A stretch of 64,000 nt of DNA, taken from Pseudofrancisella aestuarii (GTDB taxonomy: Bacteria; Pseudomonadota; Gammaproteobacteria; Francisellales; Francisellaceae). This document shows, piece after piece, positions 20,941 through 28,305 of this stretch. Within the stretch, counting starts at the first letter, position 1. Each line of letters opens with the position of its first letter. The translations under genes and the position numbers were made by a program. The DNA is taken from contig NZ_QLIS02000003.1 of NCBI RefSeq assembly GCF_003574475.2, positions 124,001-188,000 of the forward strand. The letters are read 5' to 3'. The notes below the pieces were generated by a model, which was given only the letters and a program-made list of their open reading frames with translations, was not told the origin of the DNA and made no database searches.

Positions 20941-21857
20941 TCTAAATATTCAGCTTGCTCTTTAACTGGCTTTTCCATACCAGTTTTCCAAACCCAATAA
21001 TATACAGGCTCACTTCCTCTAAAACTAATTACCTTATAGTTATCTTTAGCATCAATAGCATGTAACGTTAATTCATCAAGATATCCATGCTTGAGCCCTT
21101 TCAAATCATTTGCTGCTTCATGTACCGCTTCTTCAACACTCATCCCCATCTTTTGATATAACACTATTGATCTAGCAGTTGAGCATCTTATAGCCATCTC
21201 ACCAGTATGAGTACAAGCTGCAGCACCATAACGAGAATCAGCATATGATCCTGCTCCAATTATCGGACTATCTCCTAATCTACCTGGATAGCGCCAAGCC
21301 CATCCAGAGGTGCTAGTTGCAGATGAAATTTTGTTTAAATGGTCTCTAGAAAGATAAACCGTAGTATCAAAAATTTTTTCAGGATCTATTGCTTTTTTAC
21401 TTAACTCGATTAGAGGAATGTTTGGAAATTTCTCGCCCTGCTCTTTTGTTAAGTATTTTTCTATATGATTTCTCCATGCAGTCTCTGCAGATTCTATTAA
21501 ATTATTAGATTCTTTTGCACCTATCTCTGCAGCAAATCTATTAGCACCCTCGCCCACTAAAAGCTCGTGATTCAACCTTCTGAACACTTCATACGCTACT
21601 TCAACTGGATTAAGAAAGCCTTCTAATGCTCCTATAGCACCTGTCTTTAATGAGTCTCCATCCATAACAGCAGCATCTAATGTGACATGTCCAGTAACAT
21701 CTGGCCATCCACCTTTCCCAACTGTTCGAATATCTGTATTTTCCTCAACTAGCTTAATTCCTTCTATAATCGCTCTTAAGCCATCTTTATTAGCTTTTAG
21801 CAATTCAAAAGATTTATTAACCCCACATCTACCTTCATCATTTGCTATTAAAATCAT
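20937..21857 (-). CDS. Asparaginase/glycosylasparaginase-family Ntn hydrolase
   Basis: 306 residues of the N4-(beta-N-acetylglucosaminyl)-L-asparaginase/isoaspartyl peptidase family. These enzymes self-cleave to expose a Thr nucleophile. Blocks seen: VGKGGWPDVTGHVTLDAAVMDG (substrate side), FDTTVYLS with likely nucleophile Thr165, then STSGWAWRYPGRLGDSPIIG and a GAAACTHTGE glycine loop. The usual Gly two residues after the Thr is Val, so processing could differ. No signal peptide is visible, so it should act in the cytoplasm. Its ATG overlaps the peptide-transporter stop (ATGA); this suggests hydrolysis of imported Asn- or glyco-Asn peptides. Confidence 0.85.
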   Translation of the reverse strand: MILIANDEGRCGVNKSFELLKANKDGLRAIIEGIKLVEENTDIRTVGKGGWPDVTGHVTLDAAVMDGDSLKTGAIGALEGFLNPVEVAYEVFRRLNHELLVGEGANRFAAEIGAKESNNLIESAETAWRNHIEKYLTKEQGEKFPNIPLIELSKKAIDPEKIFDTTVYLSRDHLNKISSATSTSGWAWRYPGRLGDSPIIGAGSYADSRYGAAACTHTGEMAIRCSTARSIVLYQKMGMSVEEAVHEAANDLKGLKHGYLDELTLHAIDAKDNYKVISFRGSEPVYYWVWKTGMEKPVKEQAEYLD

Positions 21858-23332
21858 GCTTGAAATTCCTCTGGACTCTTTTTAAACCTTCTCAAAAGGT
21901 AAATTATTATAAATAAAAGTACAGCCATAAATAGTGCCGCTATCGCCAACTCAAAAAAACCTGATGAAAATAATTTTGTTGGATTACTGTCTGACTTTAC
22001 ATCTTTTGTAATATGTGAGCCGATTATACCTCCGAAAAATCCTGCGTATGCACTAATAGTCCACCAAACTCCCATCATCGTTGATTTCAAATGCTCAGGA
22101 GCCACTCTAGTAACCAAAGCTAAGCCAACAGGGGAGATACACAACTCTCCAAAAACTAACATAAGGTATGCTGCTGAAACCCATAAAACACTTACATAGC
22201 TAAGTGAGTTTATAGCTGAATAACCGCCCATAGCTAAAAATGTAAAAGATAAGGATAAAAACACTAAACTTAGAACAAACTTAATCTCATCTGAGGGTTC
22301 TCTATTTATATCACTAAGCCTCTGCCATAAGAATCCAAAGAATGGTGTAATAATAACCAAAAGTGTTAGCTGAATGCCCATAACTGTAGTTACAGGCAAT
22401 TGATATCCGAAAATATTAAGGTCAACACTAGTCTTTATAAATAATGGAATACTAATAGTAGTTTGATTACTTAAAGACCAATAAAACAGCATAAATATAG
22501 ACAATAATAATAAAGTTGCTATTCGAGTTTTTTCAGCGGTTGTTAAAGATCTCCACAAAAAACTAAGATAAACAAATAAGCCAATACCAGACAAACTAAT
22601 AACAACCATAGAACTAGTAGGATGTGCAATAAGATAGCCAAATAAAACTGCAAAAAATACTACACTCAAAATGATCAGTCGCCACACAGTAATTCCGAGA
22701 ATGAGTTTTTTATTCATAACTTTAAAATTAGGCTCATCACAGCTTTCAGGAAAATGCTTTTTACCTTTCTCAAAAACAACTAATCCTAGAGCCATTCCAA
22801 AAGCCGCTAACATAAATCCATAATGCCAACCTATCTTCTCACCAACATAGCCAACTATAAAAGTAGCTAATACTGAGCCAAAGTTAATCCCTGTATAGAA
22901 ATATGCAAAACCACTACTTCTTAAAGCTTCTTTTTTATCATATAACCGCCCAACCATAGTTGACACATTAGATTTAAAAAATCCTGTTCCTGCTGATATA
23001 CATCCAAGCCCTAAAAATAAAGCTGTAGAATTACTACCTAATGAAGATAAAATTATGTGTCCTGCCATGATAGCAAGACCTCCAATTAGTACACACCTTC
23101 TATAGCCAATAATCCTATCAGCCAATACTCCTCCAAAAGCAGTAGTAATATAAAGATACGTCACATAGCTCCCAAAAATAATCGTAGCATTGTCTTCAGC
23201 AAAATTTAAGCGACTTGTCATATATAGAACTAATAATGCGGAAAGTCCATAAAAACTAAAACGCTCCCACATTTCTGCAAAAAATAAATACTTTAAACCA
23301 CTAGGATGCTTTAGGTGAAGATTGCTACTCAT
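21854..23332 (-). CDS. POT/PTR2-family proton-dependent peptide transporter
   Basis: 492 residues with 12-14 membrane helices. The POT signature FFAEMWERFSFYGLSALLVLY near residue 20 carries the ExxERFxYY motif that couples protons. A second family block, GTGFFKSNVSTMVGRLY, is in helix 4-5. It imports di- and tripeptides. Start at 23332 places the signature at the normal distance; the longer frame to 23347 adds five residues. It is coupled to the downstream asparaginase-family gene by a 4-bp overlap. Confidence 0.93.
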   Translation of the reverse strand: MSSNLHLKHPSGLKYLFFAEMWERFSFYGLSALLVLYMTSRLNFAEDNATIIFGSYVTYLYITTAFGGVLADRIIGYRRCVLIGGLAIMAGHIILSSLGSNSTALFLGLGCISAGTGFFKSNVSTMVGRLYDKKEALRSSGFAYFYTGINFGSVLATFIVGYVGEKIGWHYGFMLAAFGMALGLVVFEKGKKHFPESCDEPNFKVMNKKLILGITVWRLIILSVVFFAVLFGYLIAHPTSSMVVISLSGIGLFVYLSFLWRSLTTAEKTRIATLLLLSIFMLFYWSLSNQTTISIPLFIKTSVDLNIFGYQLPVTTVMGIQLTLLVIITPFFGFLWQRLSDINREPSDEIKFVLSLVFLSLSFTFLAMGGYSAINSLSYVSVLWVSAAYLMLVFGELCISPVGLALVTRVAPEHLKSTMMGVWWTISAYAGFFGGIIGSHITKDVKSDSNPTKLFSSGFFELAIAALFMAVLLFIIIYLLRRFKKSPEEFQA

Positions 23333-23460
23333 AATAAAATTCCACAATAAATAATATAAATATGTAATTTATATTTTTAGTATTAGTTTCATTATGTTAG
23401 AGAAAAAATTCAAAGACAAGGTGATTGCACCAAATATGCTAAACACCAGATTAATTATAA

Positions 23461-24525
23461 TTATGCTTTACCTCCATATTCTTGCATATGCTTAGCAATA
23501 CGTTTATTTGAACCATACATGAAATGGTTTTCCATTCTTTCTTTATACTTACTACCTGGTACAGTTAACCCAACAGCATCTGCAACTTCTCTAATTAACA
23601 TAGGGCTAGCTCCACAACAAACACCTAAATAATTAACTCCAAAATCATAAGCCTCTTTTGCGAATTCCCTAAGCTCATAACGATTACAGTATAATGGATC
23701 AAGCGCTGTTGGGAAAGTTCTTCCATGAGGTGCTGGACAGCCACAACCATTGTTATCTGGCAAGTTAAAAAATGTTGGATGATCATTAGTTGTTCTATAT
23801 GGAATAGGAAGACCTGCCACATGGCACTTAACAGCTGCTCGAATTTTCTTTAAATCAGGAAGCATTGTTTGAGGGCCCCTAAAACAATTAAGTCCCACAA
23901 CGTCAGCACCACGCTGCTCTAGCTCCTTGCAAGTGTCAACAATTGACCATCCGTCTCTCATAGTATTTTCGGCCATTGGCGCGATTGTTAGCACAGTTGG
24001 AAGATTAGCTTTTTTCATAATTTCTAGAGCTCTAAAAGCTTCTTCTGCATAATAAAAAGTTTCTCCGATTAAAATATCAGCACCTTCCTCTGCTGCCCAT
24101 GTAATCATTTCATCAAACATTCTAGTTACTTCTTTTTGTGATGTCTTATTTCCTTGCTCCCAAATATTTGAGTTAGAAATATTACCAGCTAACAAATTTG
24201 GCTGCACTCCTTCTGGAGTTGTATCAGCAACTCTTTTAGCTATTCTAAGGGCCTCTCTATTTAGCTTTTCAAGTAAATGTTCTTTGCCAATAACTCTTAG
24301 CTTTTCTCTATGTCCATTATAAGTAAAAGCTTCTACAATATCTGATCCAGCATGCTGAAAATCTCTATGTAAATTTTCTAAAACCTCAGGATGCTCCAAA
24401 GATACCATAGGCACAAACTCACCTGACGCCATATATCCTCTTCTTTCTATCTCAAATAGAAATCCTTCCGCGCAAATAACAGGTCCTTTATTTAAACGTT
24501 CTACCAAACCTTGTTTATTACTCAT
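23461..24525 (-). CDS. Homocysteine S-methyltransferase (BHMT-like), second of a tandem pair
   Basis: 354 residues, one-domain Zn-dependent TIM barrel that transfers a methyl group to homocysteine to make methionine. Zinc ligands are visible: Cys214 in GLNCFRG, and Cys303-Cys304 in GVCCGAS. Closest in style to betaine-homocysteine methyltransferase; the methyl donor (betaine, S-methylmethionine or other) cannot be read. It is closely similar throughout to the next gene and 41 bp downstream of it, a tandem duplication. It should be controlled by the SAM-II leader ahead of the pair. Confidence 0.9.
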   Translation of the reverse strand: MSNKQGLVERLNKGPVICAEGFLFEIERRGYMASGEFVPMVSLEHPEVLENLHRDFQHAGSDIVEAFTYNGHREKLRVIGKEHLLEKLNREALRIAKRVADTTPEGVQPNLLAGNISNSNIWEQGNKTSQKEVTRMFDEMITWAAEEGADILIGETFYYAEEAFRALEIMKKANLPTVLTIAPMAENTMRDGWSIVDTCKELEQRGADVVGLNCFRGPQTMLPDLKKIRAAVKCHVAGLPIPYRTTNDHPTFFNLPDNNGCGCPAPHGRTFPTALDPLYCNRYELREFAKEAYDFGVNYLGVCCGASPMLIREVADAVGLTVPGSKYKERMENHFMYGSNKRIAKHMQEYGGKA

Positions 24526-24566
24526 TCTTTTTCTCCTATTAGTTCTACTTCTTTGTCAAAAATATA

Positions 24567-25637
24567 TTAAGCTTTATTTCCATATGCTTGGATATGTTTA
24601 GCTATTCTCTCATGTGTTCCATACATACTATGATTTTGCATTCTTTCGCTATACTTACTTGCAGGTACTGTTAGCCCTACAGCTTCTGCAACCTCTCTAA
24701 TTAAAGCAGGATTCGCTCCACAACAAACACCTAAATAATTAACCCCAAAATCATAAGCCTCTTTAGCAAACTCTCTTATCTCATAGCGATTACAGAATAG
24801 CGGATCTAATGCTGTAGGGAATGGTCTACCATGTGGTGATGGGCAACTACAACCATTATTATCCGGCAAATTAAAAAACGTTGGATGATCATCTGTAGTC
24901 CTATATGGAACAGGCAATGCTGCAACATGGCATTTAACAGCTTTACGAATATCTTTAAGATATGGAAGCATTGTCTGAGGACCTCTAAAACAATTAAGTC
25001 CCACAACATCAGCGCCACGTTGCTCTAGCTCTTTACACGTATCAATAATTGACCAGCCATCTAACATAACATTTTGACCAAATGGAGCTATTGTTAAAAC
25101 TGCTGGCAAGCCAGTTTTTTTGATCACTTCAACGGCTTTAAACGCTTCTTCAGCATAAGAGAATGTTTCTCCTATTATGAGATCAGCACCTTCTTCAGCT
25201 GCCCAAGTTACCATCTCATCAAACATTCTCTCAACCTCTAGCTGAGCATTCTTATCTCCTTGTTTCCAGATATTTGAGTTACAAATATTACCCGCCATCA
25301 AATTTGGCTGAACTCCTTTAGGAGCAGAATCAGCAACTTTTTTAGCTATTCTAAGAGCCTGTCTATTCAAATCTTCTATAATCTGCTCTTGCCCTGCCAC
25401 TCTAAGCTTTTCTCTATGTGCATAATAGGTTAAAGCCTCTACAATATCAGATCCTGCATGTTGAAACTCTCTATGTAAACCTTCTACAATCTCTGGATGA
25501 TCTAAAACAACTGTTGGAACAAATTCACCTGACGCTAAAAATCCGCGTCTTTCTAATTCAAAAATAAAGCCTTCTGCACAGATAACTGGGCCTTTATTTA
25601 AACGTTCTATCAAACCTTCTTTTTCTTCAATACTCAT
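24567..25637 (-). CDS. Homocysteine S-methyltransferase (BHMT-like), first of a tandem pair
   Basis: 356 residues, paralogue of the gene at 23461-24525 with the same Zn-site motifs (Cys216 in GLNC, Cys305-Cys306 in GVCCGAN). The start at 25637 (MSIEEKEGLIERLNKGPVICAEG) aligns with the sister protein, and AGAGGAG lies nine bases upstream; the longer frame to 25682 is 5' leader. It is the first gene after a leader with a SAM-II-like aptamer and a terminator, which supports a methionine-cycle role. Confidence 0.9.
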   Translation of the reverse strand: MSIEEKEGLIERLNKGPVICAEGFIFELERRGFLASGEFVPTVVLDHPEIVEGLHREFQHAGSDIVEALTYYAHREKLRVAGQEQIIEDLNRQALRIAKKVADSAPKGVQPNLMAGNICNSNIWKQGDKNAQLEVERMFDEMVTWAAEEGADLIIGETFSYAEEAFKAVEVIKKTGLPAVLTIAPFGQNVMLDGWSIIDTCKELEQRGADVVGLNCFRGPQTMLPYLKDIRKAVKCHVAALPVPYRTTDDHPTFFNLPDNNGCSCPSPHGRPFPTALDPLFCNRYEIREFAKEAYDFGVNYLGVCCGANPALIREVAEAVGLTVPASKYSERMQNHSMYGTHERIAKHIQAYGNKA

Positions 25638-25739
25638 TCTTATACTCCTCTTAGTCTTTAAACCACATATATAAAATGACAAATATGTAGCATTTATTAA
25701 AAATTAAGGCTTTTTGGAAACTTCTAAAGAAACTGTTTC

Positions 25740-25765
25740 AAAAAACCATCTGCAAAAGCGGATGG
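25740..25765 (-). terminator. Leader terminator between SAM-II aptamer and HMT genes
   Basis: In the leftward transcript CCATCCGC and GCAGATGG form an 8-bp stem (25758-25765 with 25746-25753, one G-U pair) with a UUUU loop, followed by six U residues (25740-25745). It lies inside the 5' leader, about 100 bp before the first HMT start and just after the aptamer. No gene lies upstream on this strand, so it is placed to act as an attenuator. Confidence 0.8.
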
Positions 25766-25792
25766 TCTATAAATGAATATTAAAGACAACAA

Positions 25793-25852
25793 ACTACGCT
25801 TTAGCAGAATTTATAAAGCGCTCGCAAGTTGATATATTAAATCAGCGCTTAT
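25793..25852 (-). promoter_or_regulatory. SAM-II (SAM-alpha) riboswitch upstream of HMT genes
   Basis: The leftward RNA reads AAGCGCU (5' arm, 25850-25844), UGAUUUAA loop, CUUGCG (25828-25823), AGCGCUU (3' arm, 25822-25816), AUAAA, and GCUAAAG (25805-25799). This order and spacing match the conserved core of the SAM-II pseudoknot aptamer (GCGCUGAUUUAA ... UUGCAAGCGC ... AUAAA ... GCUAAA). A 7-bp P1 is perfect. The downstream genes remethylate homocysteine, which fits SAM control. The pseudoknot helix was not worked out base by base. Confidence 0.78.
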
Positions 25853-25911
25853 CTTTTATCCTAAAGAAAAATAAATTTATTTCTACATTTTTTTACAGCA
25901 CTCTTTATTTT

Positions 25912-25940
25912 CATATAATTTGCTGTAGAATTTTTGACAA
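25912..25940 (-). promoter_or_regulatory. Putative promoter driving the leftward SAM-II leader
   Basis: TTGTCA (25935-25940) and TATATG (25912-25917), 17-bp spacing. The predicted start is about 50 bases before the aptamer. Its -35 box overlaps that of the rightward promoter on the opposite strand. Inverted-repeat arms at 25894-25900 and 25921-25927 flank the -10. Confidence 0.55.
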
Positions 25941-25963
25941 CAGCATACTTTAACTATTATGCT
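25934..25963 (+). promoter_or_regulatory. Putative promoter driving the rightward SAM-II leader and metY-metA
   Basis: Perfect TTGACA (25934-25939) and TATGCT (25958-25963) with 18-bp spacing. The predicted start is near 25970, about 45 bases before the aptamer. Inverted-repeat arms CATACTTT (25944-25951) and AAAGTATG (25966-25973) flank the -10 box. Confidence 0.55.
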
Positions 25964-26011
25964 AAAAAGTATGAATTTTGTTTCATATTAAGCCTGCAAA
26001 CTAAATTTTGT

Positions 26012-26070
26012 AGGCACGTGTTGATTTGATAACTCAGCTTGCGGACACGAAAAATAATCTGCTAAACGGT
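26012..26070 (+). promoter_or_regulatory. SAM-II (SAM-alpha) riboswitch upstream of metY-metA
   Basis: P1 arms CGUGU (26017-26021) and ACACG (26045-26049) enclose UUGAUUUGA and CUUGCGG. An A-rich strand (AAAAAUAAUC) and GCUAAAC (26061-26067) follow. The order of UGAUUU, CUUGCG, closing arm, AAUAA and GCUAAA repeats that of the leftward element and of the SAM-II consensus. P1 sequence differs from the leftward copy while pairing is kept, which argues for a conserved structure. metY and metA are classic SAM-II targets. Confidence 0.72.
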
Positions 26071-26100
26071 TGCTGGATATTCCATCCTCCCATACTCAGA

Positions 26101-26137
26101 TTTCTCCCAAGCTAAAGAGTTTTATAAATAGGAGAAA
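26101..26137 (+). promoter_or_regulatory. Possible Shine-Dalgarno-sequestering helix before metY
   Basis: TTTCTCC (26101-26107) is perfectly complementary to GGAGAAA (26131-26137), which contains the metY ribosome site. No U-tract terminator lies between aptamer and gene. If this helix is tied to SAM binding, the rightward switch would act on translation. The coupling is inference; the complementarity is seen directly. Confidence 0.5.
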
Positions 26138-26140
26138 ACT

Positions 26141-27412
26141 ATGAGTAAATATTCTTTAGAAACTTTAGCATTACATCGTTCAATTCCAGATAAAAGTGGT
26201 TCCGTACAAACACCTATACATCAAACATCTAGTTATGTATTTGAAAGTACAGAACACGCTGCAAACCTTTTTGCACTAAAGGAATTTGGCAACATCTATT
26301 CTCGACTGACAAACCCAACTGTTGATGAATATGCCTCAAGGTTAGCTAGCTTACATGGTGCAGCTGGTGGATTTGCCTGCTCATCAGGGCATGCTGCTCA
26401 ATTTTTAATATTACTTAACTTACTACAAAATGGGGATCATATAGTTGCTTCAAAATACTTATATGGAGGCTCTATAACTCAACTAACTCATACTTTCCCT
26501 AGACAGTTCGGTTGGGAATCAACTTTAGTCGATATAGATAATCTAGCAGAAGTTAAGGCAGCAATTAAAGATAATACAAAAGCTATATTCATAGAGTCTC
26601 AATCTAATCCTACGGGAGTAATTGCAGATATTAGAGCTATTGCAGATATAGCTCATGAAGCTGGAATTCCACTAATTGTTGATAATACGATAGCAACTCC
26701 ATATTTACTAAACCCCATAGAACATGGTGCTGACATAATTTCATATTCTCTAACAAAATATTTAGGAGGTACTGGATCCATTATTGGTGGTGCTGTAGTT
26801 GATGCTGGGACTTTTAACTGGTCACAAAGTGATAAATTCCCTTTATTATCTAAACCTGATAGTTCATATAATAATATTTCTTTTCATAAAACTTTTGATA
26901 AATTAGCATTCACTGTTAGAGGTTTGGCTGTTGGTTTAAGAGATATTGGAGCCACACTTAGCCCTCATAGTGCTTTCTTAGCAGTTCAAGGATTAGAGAC
27001 ACTAGGAGCAAGGCTAGATAAACATGTTTCAAATGCACAAATTATTACTGAATTCTTAGATAATCATTCTAAAGTTAAAACAGTTAATTATGCTGGACTT
27101 ACAAGTTCTCCTTATCATAACTTAGCAAAAAAATATTTCCCTAAAGGCCAAGTGGGTCTATTAACTATAGAACTTGAAGGAGGCTTTGAAGCTGGTAAAA
27201 AACTTGTAGAGCAAACAAAAATATTCACTCACTGCGCAAATATTGGTGATGCTCGTAGCTTAATAATACATCCAGCATCAACAACACACTCTCAGCTGAG
27301 TGAGGATGAAAAACTACAAGCTGGTGTAACTAATGGGTTAGTGAGACTATCAATAGGTTTAGAAAATCCTGATGACTTAATTTCAGATCTATCTCAAGCT
27401 CTAAATGCTTAA
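26141..27412 (+). CDS. metY: O-acetylhomoserine sulfhydrylase (PLP-dependent)
   Basis: Cys/Met-metabolism PLP enzyme, 423 residues. It makes homocysteine directly from O-acetylhomoserine and sulfide. The PLP lysine is Lys206 in SYSLTKYLGGTG, and TNPT (57-60) and SSGHAAQ are typical. The length, with an insertion around DKFPLLSKPDSSYNNISFHK, favours the MetY/Met17 type over the shorter MetB or MetC. Strong AGGAG before the ATG. metA follows 10 bp later and looks acetyl-specific, which supplies the matching substrate. Confidence 0.9.
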   Translation: MSKYSLETLALHRSIPDKSGSVQTPIHQTSSYVFESTEHAANLFALKEFGNIYSRLTNPTVDEYASRLASLHGAAGGFACSSGHAAQFLILLNLLQNGDHIVASKYLYGGSITQLTHTFPRQFGWESTLVDIDNLAEVKAAIKDNTKAIFIESQSNPTGVIADIRAIADIAHEAGIPLIVDNTIATPYLLNPIEHGADIISYSLTKYLGGTGSIIGGAVVDAGTFNWSQSDKFPLLSKPDSSYNNISFHKTFDKLAFTVRGLAVGLRDIGATLSPHSAFLAVQGLETLGARLDKHVSNAQIITEFLDNHSKVKTVNYAGLTSSPYHNLAKKYFPKGQVGLLTIELEGGFEAGKKLVEQTKIFTHCANIGDARSLIIHPASTTHSQLSEDEKLQAGVTNGLVRLSIGLENPDDLISDLSQALNA

Positions 27413-27422
27413 GGAGAAAGCT

Positions 27423-28298
27423 ATGTCCGTAAATGTAAAAGAATCATTTGAATGGCTCAAAAACTTAAAAATTCATTTTCCTACCCAAATTAACTACAAA
27501 AATTCTAATAATATTCGTCACTTACGAATAGCTATAGTAAATTTAATGCCAACCGTTAAAGAAACCGAAAAACAATGGACAGAAGTTCTATCACACAATT
27601 CTAACACCATTGTTGATTTAGTCTTTTTCCATTCTTTAACAAGGCCAAGTACTCGAGTTGACAAAGCTCACTTAGAACAAAACTACCAAAACTGGCAAGA
27701 CTATGATTTTAACGATCTAGATGGAATTATTATTACTGGTGCCCCAGTTGAACTATTAGAATTTAAAGATGTAGATTATTATAAAGAAGTTTGTGACATA
27801 ATAGCAAAAAGTATTAATCATGACCTATCATTAATGCTAGTCTGTTGGGCTGCTCAAGCAGGTCTAAACTATCTATATGGCATAGAAAAAATATGCTTGG
27901 ATAAAAAACTTTTTGGTGTATATGAACATAAGTTACTTAAACCTAATCATCCTCTACTAAAAGGCTTTTCTGGTGAACAACTTAAAGCGTGTATATCAAG
28001 GCAAACAAAAATAGATAGTGCTGAAGTTTTAAAATATACGTACCCTATATTAGCTTCTTCTATCGATGGATTAGATTGCTTATCTGATAAAAACTCTAAT
28101 ATAACCTATATGTTCAATCACTTAGAATATATAGAGAATACTCTAGAAGCTGAATATTTAAGAGACCTTGAAGCATCTAAAGATATAGATAAACCCTATA
28201 ACTATTATGATCAACAAAACTCTATAAACTATTCTTGGAAAGATGATAGAAAAATCTTTTATTCTAACTGGTTAGATATTTTAAAAGAAAAAAGATAA
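27423..28298 (+). CDS. metA: Homoserine O-acetyltransferase, MetA family
   Basis: 291 residues, first committed step from homoserine to methionine. Conserved VNLMPTVKETE (39-49), nucleophile Cys in LVCWAAQAGLNYLYG (about 140), and FNHLEY with the catalytic His and Glu are present. Despite the old name (succinyltransferase), Glu110 in ITGAPVE is at the position where Glu marks acetyl-CoA use and Gly marks succinyl-CoA use. That agrees with the neighbouring MetY. Start at 27423 has AAGGAG seven bases upstream; the in-frame ATG at 27405 overlaps metY and is less likely. Confidence 0.9.
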   Translation: MSVNVKESFEWLKNLKIHFPTQINYKNSNNIRHLRIAIVNLMPTVKETEKQWTEVLSHNSNTIVDLVFFHSLTRPSTRVDKAHLEQNYQNWQDYDFNDLDGIIITGAPVELLEFKDVDYYKEVCDIIAKSINHDLSLMLVCWAAQAGLNYLYGIEKICLDKKLFGVYEHKLLKPNHPLLKGFSGEQLKACISRQTKIDSAEVLKYTYPILASSIDGLDCLSDKNSNITYMFNHLEYIENTLEAEYLRDLEASKDIDKPYNYYDQQNSINYSWKDDRKIFYSNWLDILKEKR

Positions 28299-28305
28299 AT
28301 AGAAA

